Below, in pieces: positions 37,671 through 46,676 of a stretch of 64,000 nucleotides of DNA. The notes below the pieces were generated by a model. The model had not been told where the DNA came from. It ran no database searches and was given only the letters and a program-made list of their open reading frames with translations. This stretch comes from Solibacillus sp. FSL R5-0449 (GTDB lineage: Bacteria > Bacillota > Bacilli > Bacillales_A > Planococcaceae). The translations under genes and the position numbers were made by a program. The stretch covers positions 112,501 through 176,500 of the forward strand of contig NZ_CP150239.1 in assembly GCF_037975215.1 (NCBI RefSeq). The letters run 5' to 3'. The first letter of the stretch is position 1. Each line of letters opens with the position of its first letter.

Positions 37671-37979
37671 ATGAATATTACGCAATTTTCAATAGAAGAA
37701 ATTTTAGATCCGACGAAGATTATTGAAGGTAAGCGTTATGAGTTTTTATTAGATGTAGAAGTGGATGAGGAAGATGAACTGTATTCCGCTGCAGGATTAG
37801 AAATCCGTGTAATCGTTGGAGTAATAGATGACAACGTACGCATCGTGAACTATTTTATTATCGATAAAGCCAATAATGAGTTTTTGGATTTTGCATTGGA
37901 AGAAGACGAAGAAGCAATGATTTTAGCGTTTTGCAAAGAGGAATTATTTGCTGATTCAAGTGAAACAGAAGCTGAATAA
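37671..37979 (+). CDS. Small acidic protein, DUF6509-like
   Basis: A 102-residue, strongly acidic protein (IEGKRYEFLLDVEVDEEDELY, FALEEDEEAMILAFCKEELF) with no signal or membrane segment. It resembles a small conserved Bacillus family of unknown function, tentatively DUF6509. ATG at 37671 has AAGGAG 8 bases upstream; ATG at 37665 is too close. Confidence 0.7.
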   Translation: MNITQFSIEEILDPTKIIEGKRYEFLLDVEVDEEDELYSAAGLEIRVIVGVIDDNVRIVNYFIIDKANNEFLDFALEEDEEAMILAFCKEELFADSSETEAE

Positions 37980-37983
37980 TCAT

Positions 37984-38018
37984 CAAAAAAAGGTAGCGAA
38001 TTCGCTACCTTTTTTTAA
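37984..38018. terminator. Bidirectional terminator
   Basis: AAAAAAGGTAGCGAATTCGCTACCTTTTTTT is a perfect palindrome with A and T tracts. It separates the convergent DUF6509-like and XRE genes. Confidence 0.93.
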
Positions 38019-38470
38019 TCAATATATTTCGTTTTCAGCTGGTCTGCACCGATCCCGCCAATTACCATTAAGGCTAACGGCAAGAAGTTTGAAAGGACTT
38101 TTGGTAAGCCTTCAGGAATGATAATATTCATACCCGCAAAATGATTTAAGCCTATTATAATCAGTTTTGCGGCCAATAAAAATATCCCTAATAAAAACAC
38201 GCTATCAAAGAACGCTTTCCATTTTGGATACGCCAATTTCTTACTATCTCGAATTACTTTTTCTTTCAATTCTCCGTCACTCCTCAACATTTCATCGATT
38301 GTGATGCCGAATAAATCACTCAAATCAATGATTACTTCAATACTCGGATAGTTTTTTCCGGTTTCCCATTTTGAAACGGATTGGCGACTAACATGAATTT
38401 TCTCGGCAAGTTCGGCTTGTGACCAACCTCTTTTTTCTCGTTCTTTTTTTAATCGTTCACTAAAAATCAT
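38015..38470 (-). CDS. XRE-family regulator with C-terminal membrane segments
   Basis: A 151-residue protein. The helix-turn-helix is at 1-65 (FSERLKKEREKRGWSQAELAEKIHVSRQSVSKWETGKNYPS). Two hydrophobic segments follow (SVFLLGIFLLAAKLIIIGL and LPKVLSNFLPLALMVIGGIGA), so the regulator is probably tethered to the membrane. ATG at 38470 is preferred. ATG at 38479 is in frame but sits against the AAGGAAGGGG site. Confidence 0.87.
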   Translation of the reverse strand: MIFSERLKKEREKRGWSQAELAEKIHVSRQSVSKWETGKNYPSIEVIIDLSDLFGITIDEMLRSDGELKEKVIRDSKKLAYPKWKAFFDSVFLLGIFLLAAKLIIIGLNHFAGMNIIIPEGLPKVLSNFLPLALMVIGGIGADQLKTKYID

Positions 38471-38615
38471 GTGAGTCATCCCCTTCCTTGTTTTCAGTAT
38501 TGATGAAGTGTACGGATAAAGTAAAGATAGTTATAGGTGCGTCAGGGCGCAACCTCGTGTTGACACTGATTTTTCCCGGTCTAATCATAACTTATAATGT
38601 TCAAAAAATGAAAAT

Positions 38616-38660
38616 ATAAAAGGAGTATCCCGCAAATTTACTTCCACGGGATACTCCTGT
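38616..38660 (-). terminator. Terminator of the gamma-glutamyltransferase gene
   Basis: On the - strand AGGAGTATCCCG and CGGGATACTCCT form a perfect 12-bp stem followed by TTTTATATTTT. Confidence 0.85.
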
Positions 38661-38679
38661 TTTGTTGTTATAAGTTATT

Positions 38680-40281
38680 TTACCAAGCGGCAATTGCGCC
38701 ATCAGTACGTGGTTCTGTTCCGCCGTACAGTACGCCAGTGTTCTGGTCACGCCAAATAATTTGACCGCGTCCGAAACTGCCGCCGTCGACTGCAACATGA
38801 ATATCATGACCTTTCCGCTGCAATGCCTGCACTAAATAACTAGGGAAGTGGGGTTCGACTTCAATGCGTTTTTCCCCAATCCATTGCCATCTCGGCATAT
38901 CAAGGGCTGCTTGCGGGTTGAGTGCAAAATCGATTGTGGACGTAATGACCTGAAAATGACCTTGAGGCTGCATATAGCCGCCCATTACGCCAAAGGGACC
39001 GACTGCTTCATTATCCTTCGTTAAGAATCCCGGAATAATTGTATGGTATGTACGTTTTCCTGGCTTTAAGAAGTTCGGGTGTGTCTCATCCAGCGAGAAG
39101 TCATAGCCACGGTTTTGAAGTGCTATACCCGTTTCCGGAATAACAATACCTGAACCGAAGCCCATATAGTTACTTTGAATATACGACACCATATTGCCAT
39201 CTGCATCAGCTGTTGCTAAATACACCGTACCGCCTTTTGGAATGTCGAACGGTTTCGGATCAAGTGCTGTATCGCTGATTTCCGCAAAGCGTGACTCTCC
39301 ATAAGATTTAGATAATAGTGTTTCGACATTTACCGGCATTTCATTTGATTCTGTGACAAATGCTTTGCCGTCCGTATAGGCAAGCTTCATCGCTTCGATC
39401 TGATTATGTAGATTTTCTGCATCCTGCCACTTTGGCTCCGCATGCTGATAAATATTCAGTGCCATCTGTGCGACGATGCCTTGGCCATTCGGCGGGATTT
39501 CCCATACATCATAGCCTTTGTAATGCACTTTAATCGGGTTCACCCACTCTGGCTCGTAGCTTTCCAAATCTTCCTTTGAAATAAAGCCGTTATGTTTTTT
39601 CATAAAGGCATCGATTTTATCTGCAATCTCGCCTTTATAGAAAGCCTCGCCATTTGTTTTGGCAATTTTGCGCAATGTGTCCCCATGTGCTGGGGAACTC
39701 CATACTTCGCCAATTTCCGGCATCCGTCCATCGATTGAAAACGTTTCAAACCAATGCTGGAATTCTTCAGTCGTGAAGTTCTTTTTATATTTTTTATAGG
39801 CCGATTGCCAGTATTGTCCAAGTGTTACGGAAATCGGATAGCCTTCTTCTGCGTAGGAAATGGCAGGGGCCAATGCTTCGTTTAAAGGCAATTTACCGAA
39901 TCGTTTAGAAAGAGCTGCCCATGCCGATGGTGCGCCAGGAACAGTAACCGGAATTACTCCATGCATCGGAATTTGATCTAATCCTCTCTCTGTTAATGCT
40001 TCTTTGGAAATCGACTTGGCAGAAGGACCCGAAGCGTTTAGCCCGTAAAGTTCATCCTTCATCCAGACAAGAGCAAAAGCGTCCCCGCCGATTCCATTTG
40101 ATGTAGGCTCAACGACAGTAAGTGCTGCTGCTGTTGCGATGGCAGCATCGACTGCGTTGCCGCCTTTTTTTAAAATGTCCAGACCAGCCTGTGCTGCGAG
40201 CGGCTGCGATGTTGCGACCATTCCGCGATTGGCGATGACTGTATTACGCTTACTTGGAAATGGATAATGTAAATGATCCAC
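38680..40281 (-). CDS. Gamma-glutamyltransferase-like protein (YwrD-type)
   Basis: A 533-residue Ntn-hydrolase that would be processed before the catalytic Thr352 in KGGTVYLATADADGN. Other family blocks are GMVATSQPLAAQAGLDILKKGGNAVDAA (20-47) and GGYMQPQGHFQV near the C-terminus. There is no signal peptide, so unlike secreted Ggt it should be cytoplasmic, as proposed for YwrD. It may hydrolyse glutathione or other gamma-glutamyl compounds. It is transcribed alone with its own terminator. Confidence 0.92.
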   Translation of the reverse strand: MDHLHYPFPSKRNTVIANRGMVATSQPLAAQAGLDILKKGGNAVDAAIATAAALTVVEPTSNGIGGDAFALVWMKDELYGLNASGPSAKSISKEALTERGLDQIPMHGVIPVTVPGAPSAWAALSKRFGKLPLNEALAPAISYAEEGYPISVTLGQYWQSAYKKYKKNFTTEEFQHWFETFSIDGRMPEIGEVWSSPAHGDTLRKIAKTNGEAFYKGEIADKIDAFMKKHNGFISKEDLESYEPEWVNPIKVHYKGYDVWEIPPNGQGIVAQMALNIYQHAEPKWQDAENLHNQIEAMKLAYTDGKAFVTESNEMPVNVETLLSKSYGESRFAEISDTALDPKPFDIPKGGTVYLATADADGNMVSYIQSNYMGFGSGIVIPETGIALQNRGYDFSLDETHPNFLKPGKRTYHTIIPGFLTKDNEAVGPFGVMGGYMQPQGHFQVITSTIDFALNPQAALDMPRWQWIGEKRIEVEPHFPSYLVQALQRKGHDIHVAVDGGSFGRGQIIWRDQNTGVLYGGTEPRTDGAIAAW

Positions 40282-40388
40282 AAAAAATCCCCCTTTGTTT
40301 TTAATGACTCAATAAAACGAATATTACGACTATTTTAGTATAGAAGGGGGTTTTTTACAATTTAAATATTTCAGAATCCGAAATAAAA

Positions 40389-40432
40389 AACTGTTTGGAA
40401 AGGAGAATTCGCTTTCCAAACAGCCTTAAAAT
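40389..40432 (-). terminator. Terminator of the Gfo/Idh/MocA gene
   Basis: On the - strand CTGTTTGGAAAG pairs with CTTTCCAAACAG across a GCGAATTCTC loop and is followed by TTTTTTATTT. Confidence 0.88.
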
Positions 40433-40436
40433 CGTA

Positions 40437-41375
40437 TTACTTTAACAATTCATCAATCCAGCGTTGCACTTTTAGACCTTCCTCGAATGGTACGACAAAT
40501 GCTTCCTCACCTAAAAGGACTTTTCGACATGCATCGAGCATTGTTTCAGGAGTTTCAGTAGGAGTAATTGCCACTTCCGGCTCATATGCTTTACTTGTAT
40601 AAACTTCGGACCAGTTTCGTAACGTTACAACCTTTTCTGTGCCGAAAATCTTAAAATCGATGCGCTCTTCCTGGCCGATGCCTGCAAGACCGTTAATGAC
40701 CATTGGAATCCCGTTTACTGTTTTCGCTAAAGCAGTTACCCCAACTTCACAAAGTGCCTCATCTGCAGGATAAGCCGTTTCATGCGCCAAAATTTCAATA
40801 TCACCGAATAAATGGTGCGTTAATTGCAAATAATGCGGGAAAATCTCCCGAATAAAGCCACCTTGTTCACGCGATGCAATCCAAGGGTTTTGCTGCCATT
40901 TTCGCGGCCATTCAGGGAAATATGTATGCAGCTCAATACGTGTAATCTCACCCATATCTTTTGCCAGCTCTTGTTTTAGCTGATGGACTGCTGCACCGTA
41001 CATTAATGGAAAATGCATCGCTGTTTTTACATTAGCTTCATTTGCAATGCGTACCATCATTTCACCGTCCGCTGCATCATGGGCAAGCGGTTTTTCCGAT
41101 AAAATATGTAATTTGTGCTTTGCGATTTCTGCAGCAAGTGTTGCATGGCTGACAGGCGGTGTGCCAATATACACCCAATCCGGTTTTAAATTCAATAGCG
41201 CTTGTAAATCATTCGTAGTGGGTACATTATATTTAGCGGCCAGTTGTGCTGTACGTGCTTCATTCGTATCAAAAATTGCCGCAATTTCATAATGTTCATT
41301 TTGCAGTGCCTGGTTAATAATACGTTCACCGACAACACCAGTACCGATAATGCCGATCGTCGTTTTTTTAGTCAT
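40437..41375 (-). CDS. Gfo/Idh/MocA-family oxidoreductase
   Basis: A 312-residue NAD(P)-dependent oxidoreductase. The Rossmann start IGIIGTGVVGERI is at about 7-19 and the family motif HILSEKPLAHD near 91-101 supplies the EKP lysine. The C-terminal dehydrogenase domain has GGFIREIFPHYLQLTHHLFG. The substrate (sugar, inositol or biliverdin-like) cannot be told, and no sugar operon is adjacent. The ATG is preceded by AAGGAGCC. Confidence 0.9.
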   Translation of the reverse strand: MTKKTTIGIIGTGVVGERIINQALQNEHYEIAAIFDTNEARTAQLAAKYNVPTTNDLQALLNLKPDWVYIGTPPVSHATLAAEIAKHKLHILSEKPLAHDAADGEMMVRIANEANVKTAMHFPLMYGAAVHQLKQELAKDMGEITRIELHTYFPEWPRKWQQNPWIASREQGGFIREIFPHYLQLTHHLFGDIEILAHETAYPADEALCEVGVTALAKTVNGIPMVINGLAGIGQEERIDFKIFGTEKVVTLRNWSEVYTSKAYEPEVAITPTETPETMLDACRKVLLGEEAFVVPFEEGLKVQRWIDELLK

Positions 41376-41544
41376 TTAAATGGCTCCTTTAAGATGAAAT
41401 GTAGGATTTTTCTGATAGTTAGTGTAACATATTTTGGGAATACATAGGATTACGAAACAATAAGAAATGATAAGCTATTAATAGAAATAATTTTCGGTAG
41501 CATTTTATATGAGAGAGAAAAATGTATTGAGGAGTGGATCAAAT

Positions 41545-42876
41545 ATGAAAGTTGTAATTATAGGCGGCGACGCGGCAGGAATGAGCGCAGCGATGGAAAT
41601 TGTGCGAAATAATAAAGCTGCGCACATTGTCGTTTTGGAAAAAGGAGAGGTTTATTCTTACGGCCAATGCGGATTGCCATACGTAATTAACGGGAAAGTC
41701 ACTAATACAGAAGAATTGATTGCAAGGGATGTTGAGGAATTCCGCTCGAAATACGGAATTGACGCACGAATTTTCCATGAGGTGACGGCAGTTGATACAA
41801 AACTGCAAAAAGTGAGCGGTATTGATGTAAACAGCAACGAACCTTTTGAATTTATATATGATAAATTGCTCATCGCAACAGGAGCATCGCCAACAATGCC
41901 GAAAATCGAAAATAATCATTTAAAAGGGATTCATACAGTAAAAACAATTCCGCAAATGAATGAACTGATGGAACAGTTGCAAAACGTGAAGCATGTTACG
42001 GTCATCGGCGGAGGCTATATTGGTCTGGAGGTTGTTGAAACAGTCCGGGAGCGTGGTCTGGATGTACGTCTTATTCAACGAGGAAGCACATTAATGTCGA
42101 TTTTGAATTCGCAGTTGACTGATATTATATATGAAGAAGCAGTCAAAAATGGTGTGGAAGTTTTACTGAACGAAGATACGATAGGCTACGAAGGAACTGA
42201 ATTTGTAGAGGCAGTTCGGACGAGCAGTGGGGTACATAAAACAGACCTCGTCATCGTCGCGACAGGAGTACGCCCAAATACACAGTTTGCACAAGGATTT
42301 GCCAAGCTGGAAAATGGAGCCCTTATCGTCAATGAAAAAATGGAGACTTCGATTGCTAATGTATATGCAGCAGGAGACTGTGCATCTCATTTTAACCGTG
42401 TAAACCAAAAGAATGATTATTTACCGCTTGGTACGACTGCAAATAAACAAGGGCGAGTAGCCGGATTGAATATTGCCGGCTTTAATCAGAAGTTCAAGGG
42501 CATTGTCGGGACATCCATTCTGAAGTTTTTCGATCTGCATATCGGCATGACAGGATTAAATAACGAAGCGGCAGATCGTTTAAATGCACTTGTAGAAGTG
42601 TATGAAATGGAAGTAAATGATATTGCAAGCTACTATCCGAATGTCCGGCCGATGAAGCTTCGAATGCTTGTCGAACAGCAGAGCCGTAAGCTTGTTGGTC
42701 TTCAAATAGTAGGAAAACATGGTGTTGATAAACGGATTGATGTATTTGCGACAGCGCTATACAATGAAATGACCTTCGAGGAATTGCTGGACTTGGATTT
42801 AGCGTATGCACCGCCATTTAGCGGCGTATGGGATGCGATAATGCAGGCGCCAAAACGATATGGGAAAAAAGAATAA
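41545..42876 (+). CDS. CoA-disulfide reductase-like flavoprotein
   Basis: A 443-residue FAD/NAD(P)-dependent disulfide reductase. The FAD motif VVIIGGDAAGMSAA is at 3-16, and the single active-site cysteine is Cys42 in YGQCGLPYVI, as in CoA-disulfide reductase and NADH oxidase. The NAD motif is VTVIGGGYIGLEVVE, and the second FAD motif is VYAAGDCA. It probably keeps CoA or another thiol reduced in the cytoplasm. ATG at 41545 follows GAGGAG; the in-frame ATG at 41509 lacks a site. Confidence 0.9.
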   Translation: MKVVIIGGDAAGMSAAMEIVRNNKAAHIVVLEKGEVYSYGQCGLPYVINGKVTNTEELIARDVEEFRSKYGIDARIFHEVTAVDTKLQKVSGIDVNSNEPFEFIYDKLLIATGASPTMPKIENNHLKGIHTVKTIPQMNELMEQLQNVKHVTVIGGGYIGLEVVETVRERGLDVRLIQRGSTLMSILNSQLTDIIYEEAVKNGVEVLLNEDTIGYEGTEFVEAVRTSSGVHKTDLVIVATGVRPNTQFAQGFAKLENGALIVNEKMETSIANVYAAGDCASHFNRVNQKNDYLPLGTTANKQGRVAGLNIAGFNQKFKGIVGTSILKFFDLHIGMTGLNNEAADRLNALVEVYEMEVNDIASYYPNVRPMKLRMLVEQQSRKLVGLQIVGKHGVDKRIDVFATALYNEMTFEELLDLDLAYAPPFSGVWDAIMQAPKRYGKKE

Positions 42877-42883
42877 AACGTCA

Positions 42884-42922
42884 AAAGCTCTAGCTACTAT
42901 TGGGAAATAGCTGGAGCTTTTT
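42884..42922 (+). terminator. Terminator after the CoA-disulfide reductase gene
   Basis: AAAAGCTCTAGCT pairs with AGCTGGAGCTTTTT. Confidence 0.8.
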
Positions 42923-42953
42923 GGTGTCTAACTTCTTTTAGTAGCATCTTCCC

Positions 42954-43102
42954 ACCTTTATGAAAGGTTGCAAGATGGCTGGAGGAAGTGTTTATATGTG
43001 TTTAAAGTGTGTGTTATAAACACTCGCTAAATGAAGTTAAAACCTCAGGTGGATATCCAACGTTTGGATACAATTACGCTGTGACGTAATCGGCAAAGAG
43101 GT
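42954..43102 (+). other. Hairpin-rich intergenic region, possible leader RNA
   Basis: A dense set of perfect stems in a 595-base gap: ACCTTT/AAAGGT (42954-42968); AGTGTTTATA/TATAAACACT (42987-42996 with 43015-43024); TATCCAA/TTGGATA (43054-43070); ATTACG/CGTAAT (43073-43090). ACCTC/GAGGT (43042-43046 with 43098-43102) encloses the last two in a three-way-junction layout. No known riboswitch consensus could be matched by eye. The rest of the gap to 43471 holds no gene beyond a copied start site at 43175. Confidence 0.4.
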
Positions 43103-43174
43103 GTTAGTCAAATATGTTCAAATTAATTATGTATAGTTCTGCGTTCATTCATGCTAGCAGCTATGTCTTTCTGC

Positions 43175-43213
43175 AAAGGTGGAATCATGATGAAGGCTCA
43201 CTACTTGTTTTGA
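43175..43213 (+). other. Copy of the tlp ribosome site and start, followed by a stop
   Basis: AAAGGTGGAATCATGATGAAGG resembles the tlp start region near 43457 (AAAGGAGGAATCATGATGAAAA) base for base except three positions. It opens only an eight-codon frame (MMKAHYLF, stop). It may be a relic of a duplicated gene start or a leader peptide. Confidence 0.4.
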
Positions 43214-43471
43214 ACTTATCCATACTATAGCGCATAATTATTAGTAATACGTCATTTTAATGAATATGTAAATAACATGTAAAATAGCAAAATTTACGAC
43301 AAAACCTTTCGTAACAAGGGTTCGGAGGTATTTTTGATGCTTTTTTAAATTTTTTTATTGTAATTGTATAACAAAAATATGACATCTGTGACGAAATAAA
43401 GAAAAATTATTTTGGAATAAATAAAGGGATGCAAAACAAACTAAATTTATCATCGAAAAGGAGGAATCATG

Positions 43472-43714
43472 ATGAAAAACGACAGACATGAAGTTTTTAA
43501 TAAAGGATCGGAAAATGCGATAAGTTTAGGGAAAATGATTAACAATACCAAAGAAAATATACATGAAGCTGAAATTAGTAAAGAATTTGCGCTTCCTGAA
43601 GAACTGGAAAATATTGAAGAGAAAAATGCACGTCGCAGAACAGCCATTGCCCAAATGGAAGAACAAATTAGAGAAAGAAAAGCAGCCAAAGCTAGAAGGG
43701 ACTCATTTAAATAG
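43472..43714 (+). CDS. tlp: Small acid-soluble spore protein Tlp
   Basis: An 80-residue, highly charged helical protein. The Tlp signature is clear: NTKENIHEAEISKEFALPEE followed by IEEKNARRRTAIAQMEEQIRE. Tlp proteins are made in the forespore and packed in the spore core, so a SigG/SigF-type promoter is expected, though I could not assign one. ATG at 43472 is 7 bases after AAAGGAGG; ATG at 43469 is also possible. Downstream lies a strong terminator. Confidence 0.87.
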   Translation: MKNDRHEVFNKGSENAISLGKMINNTKENIHEAEISKEFALPEELENIEEKNARRRTAIAQMEEQIRERKAAKARRDSFK

Positions 43715-43776
43715 CTTTTTAAAAGTTTGGAAGTAAAACGTCCTGAAATGAAAATCAATACTCCCGAATGCAGAAT

Positions 43777-43818
43777 AGCAGCAATTTTCTTAAATGGAAA
43801 ATTGCTGCTTTTCGTTTT
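43777..43818 (+). terminator. Terminator after tlp
   Basis: AGCAGCAATTTTC (43777-43789) pairs with GAAAATTGCTGCT (43797-43809) and is followed by TTTCGTTTTG. Confidence 0.85.
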
Positions 43819-43985
43819 GTTCCACACTTTTTTATACAAAACTAAGTTTCCACAGATTTTTATTGGGAAGTTTTCATTTTCATACTAAAACTATCATACA
43901 GTGTTTTGGGAGAGTTCTTCTATTTTAAATGGGATTGCTCAAAATAGTTATTTGCACCAATCAAATGACTTAAAGGAGGTTTTAA

Positions 43986-46583
43986 ATGAAGGTGACAGAA
44001 TTTTACCAAGCATCTGTACAAGAGGTAATGAAAAAGTTAGATGTGACGCAGTATGGATTATCTGATTACGAAGTCCGGGGCCGTTTGAAAAAGTATGGCT
44101 ATAACGAATTAAAAGAAGGTAAGCAGAAAAATATCTTTCAAGTTTTCTTCGAGCAGTTCCAGGATTTTTTGGTGCTGATTTTAATTATTGCGGCTATTGT
44201 TTCAATCTTCCTTGGAGATACGGACAGTTCCGTAGTCATTTTAATTGTCATTATATTGAACGCCCTTCTCGGAACGGTTCAACATGTCCGGGCCGAAAAA
44301 TCATTGAACAGTTTAAAGGAACTGGCGGCCCCTGTTTCAAAAGTTAAACGTAACGGAGAAATTATTGAAATACCATCTAGAAATGTAATAGTCGGGGACT
44401 TGCTCATTTTGGAAGCAGGCGATTCTATTAGTGCGGATGGACGAGTAGTGGAAAGTCATAGTTTGCAGATAAATGAAAGTTCATTAACAGGCGAATCTTT
44501 GGCGGTCGATAAAGTAGCCAATCCGATTATTGAAACAGAGCTTGCACTAGGAGACAGAAAAAACATGGTGTACTCCGGAAGCTTTGTGACAAATGGTCGT
44601 GGGGCAGTGGCAGTTACTTCAATCGGGATGAATACGGAAATCGGAAAAATTGCAAAGCTGATCGATAATGCGAAAGAGAAAAAAACCCCTTTGCAAGTCA
44701 ACCTTGATAAATTCGGAAAGCGTCTTGCCATCGGAATTATCCTGATTTGTATCGTAATTTTGGCTTTGGATATTATTCGGGGGCGTGAGCTGATTGACTC
44801 CTTTATGTTTGCAGTTTCTTTGGCTGTGGCGGCAATTCCTGAAGCATTAAGTTCAATTGTAACGATTGTTCTGGCAGTAGGAACTCAAAATATGGCAAAG
44901 GAAAATGCAATTATCCGTAAGTTGCCTGCAGTAGAAAGTTTGGGAAGTGTATCGATTATTTGTACTGATAAAACCGGAACGCTGACACAAAACAATATGA
45001 CTGTTCAGGAAGTTTATACAGGGGAGCAGTTTTTCTCTTCTAACGAGCTCGAGCTAAGCAATCCGAATCATAAGAAGCTGATCGATTTCGCAATCCTGTG
45101 TAACGATTCCATGATGTTAAGGGATAAAACGATCGGGGATCCGACAGAACTTGCACTCGTTAAATTAGGACATGAGTATGAACTGAGCGAGCAATTGATA
45201 CGTGGGCTTCATCCGCGTGTTGGAGAAATTCCTTTCGATTCCACTAGAAAATTAATGAGTACCGTTCACAGAATGGGCAACCGCAATGTCATGATTACAA
45301 AGGGAGCAGTGGACGAGCTTATTCCTCGTATCAGCCGTATTGAGTCAAGCAGCAGTTCGATTATAACAAGCAAGCAGATAGAACAGATTAATCAAGCGAA
45401 TACTGCATTTTCGAATGCCGGATTACGGGTAATTGCCGTTACGTATAAAGAAGTATTTTCTTCTAATATAAGTGAAAAGGACGAGCAGGGCCTAACATTT
45501 ATCGGTTTGATTGCAATGATGGATCCTCCGCGCGATGAATCAGCACAGGCAGTTGCAGACTGTATTGAAGCGGGGATTAAACCTGTCATGATTACAGGGG
45601 ACCATAAAATTACGGCAATCGCAATCGCAAAACAGCTGGGCATCTTAAAAAACCCTGATGAAGCAATTGAAGGCAAGGAAATTGAAAAGCTTTCGGACCG
45701 CGAACTGAATAATAAGGTGGAAAATTTATCTGTCTATGCCCGTGTATCACCGGAACACAAAATCCGGATTGTAAAGGCATGGCAAGAAAAAGGACATGTT
45801 GTAGCGATGACAGGAGACGGGGTAAATGACGCTCCAGCATTAAAGCAGGCTGAAATTGGCGTAGCAATGGGGAAAACAGGAACGGAAGTAGCAAAAGATG
45901 CGTCAGCGATGATTTTAACAGACGATAATTTTTTAACGATTGTCAAATCGATTTCGAATGGGCGAAGCATTTACGCCAATATTAAAAACGCGATTAAATT
46001 CCTGTTATCCGGAAATGCGGGGGCCATTTTCGTTGTTTTATATGCAACCCTTTTTGCATTACCGGCTCCGTTTTTGCCGATCCATTTGCTGTTTATCAAC
46101 TTATTGACAGATAGCCTGCCAGCGATTGCAATTGGTTTGGAACCGCATAACAAGAAACTGATGAAGGAAAAACCGCGGCATATGAATGAGTCACTGTTAA
46201 ATAAAAAATTCGTAACCCAGGTAGGATTTGAAGGGCTAATCATTGCGGCAGTCACAGTTATTGCCTTCCAGGTAGGCTTATCGACGGGTGATACAGCAGT
46301 TGCCACGACAATGGCGTTTGCGACATTATGTTTATCAAGATTGCTGCATGGATTCAATTGCCGTTCGGAAGAATCTATTTTAAAAATAGGGATTTTCTCA
46401 AATTTGGCGGTTTGGATTGCCTTTTTACTCGGGTTTACAATACTGAATTTTGTACTGATCAATGGATTATTCGAGGTAGCCAATTTGACGAATAGCCAAT
46501 ATTTAATGATTTACGGATTATCGTTAGTGCCGTTAGTTATTATCCAAGTCCGTAAACTGTTTTTCGGATCTTCCAAGGCATAG
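43986..46583 (+). CDS. P-type (P2A-like) calcium-transporting ATPase
   Basis: An 865-residue cation pump. The actuator-domain loop INESSLTGES is near 160, the phosphorylation site CTDKTGTLT has Asp328, and the hinge is MTGDGVNDAPALKQAEIGVAMG. Membrane ion-site residues include VAAIPEALSSIVTIVLAVG (helix 4, PEAL) and LLFINLLTDSLPAIAIGLEP (helix 6), the latter matching SERCA Asn796/Thr799/Asp800. Helix 5 reads LLSGNAGAIFVVLY, with alanine where SERCA has the site-I glutamate, so a single ion may be moved per cycle (inference). AAAGGAGG precedes the ATG. Substrate Ca2+ is most likely; Mn2+ is possible. Confidence 0.9.
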   Translation: MKVTEFYQASVQEVMKKLDVTQYGLSDYEVRGRLKKYGYNELKEGKQKNIFQVFFEQFQDFLVLILIIAAIVSIFLGDTDSSVVILIVIILNALLGTVQHVRAEKSLNSLKELAAPVSKVKRNGEIIEIPSRNVIVGDLLILEAGDSISADGRVVESHSLQINESSLTGESLAVDKVANPIIETELALGDRKNMVYSGSFVTNGRGAVAVTSIGMNTEIGKIAKLIDNAKEKKTPLQVNLDKFGKRLAIGIILICIVILALDIIRGRELIDSFMFAVSLAVAAIPEALSSIVTIVLAVGTQNMAKENAIIRKLPAVESLGSVSIICTDKTGTLTQNNMTVQEVYTGEQFFSSNELELSNPNHKKLIDFAILCNDSMMLRDKTIGDPTELALVKLGHEYELSEQLIRGLHPRVGEIPFDSTRKLMSTVHRMGNRNVMITKGAVDELIPRISRIESSSSSIITSKQIEQINQANTAFSNAGLRVIAVTYKEVFSSNISEKDEQGLTFIGLIAMMDPPRDESAQAVADCIEAGIKPVMITGDHKITAIAIAKQLGILKNPDEAIEGKEIEKLSDRELNNKVENLSVYARVSPEHKIRIVKAWQEKGHVVAMTGDGVNDAPALKQAEIGVAMGKTGTEVAKDASAMILTDDNFLTIVKSISNGRSIYANIKNAIKFLLSGNAGAIFVVLYATLFALPAPFLPIHLLFINLLTDSLPAIAIGLEPHNKKLMKEKPRHMNESLLNKKFVTQVGFEGLIIAAVTVIAFQVGLSTGDTAVATTMAFATLCLSRLLHGFNCRSEESILKIGIFSNLAVWIAFLLGFTILNFVLINGLFEVANLTNSQYLMIYGLSLVPLVIIQVRKLFFGSSKA

Positions 46584-46676
46584 CTAGAAAATGTAATGAA
46601 CAAAAAACGCATATGGCAACTTTTTTAACCGGTTAACATAAAAATAAAGTTAACAAGGTTATGGAAGGATGACATT

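Noticed and set aside
42954-43210. A known riboswitch (magnesium M-box, yybP-ykoY or TPP) upstream of the P-type ATPase
   Set aside because: Hairpins are clear, but none of the conserved core sequences of these classes could be matched, and tlp with its own terminator lies between it and the ATPase.
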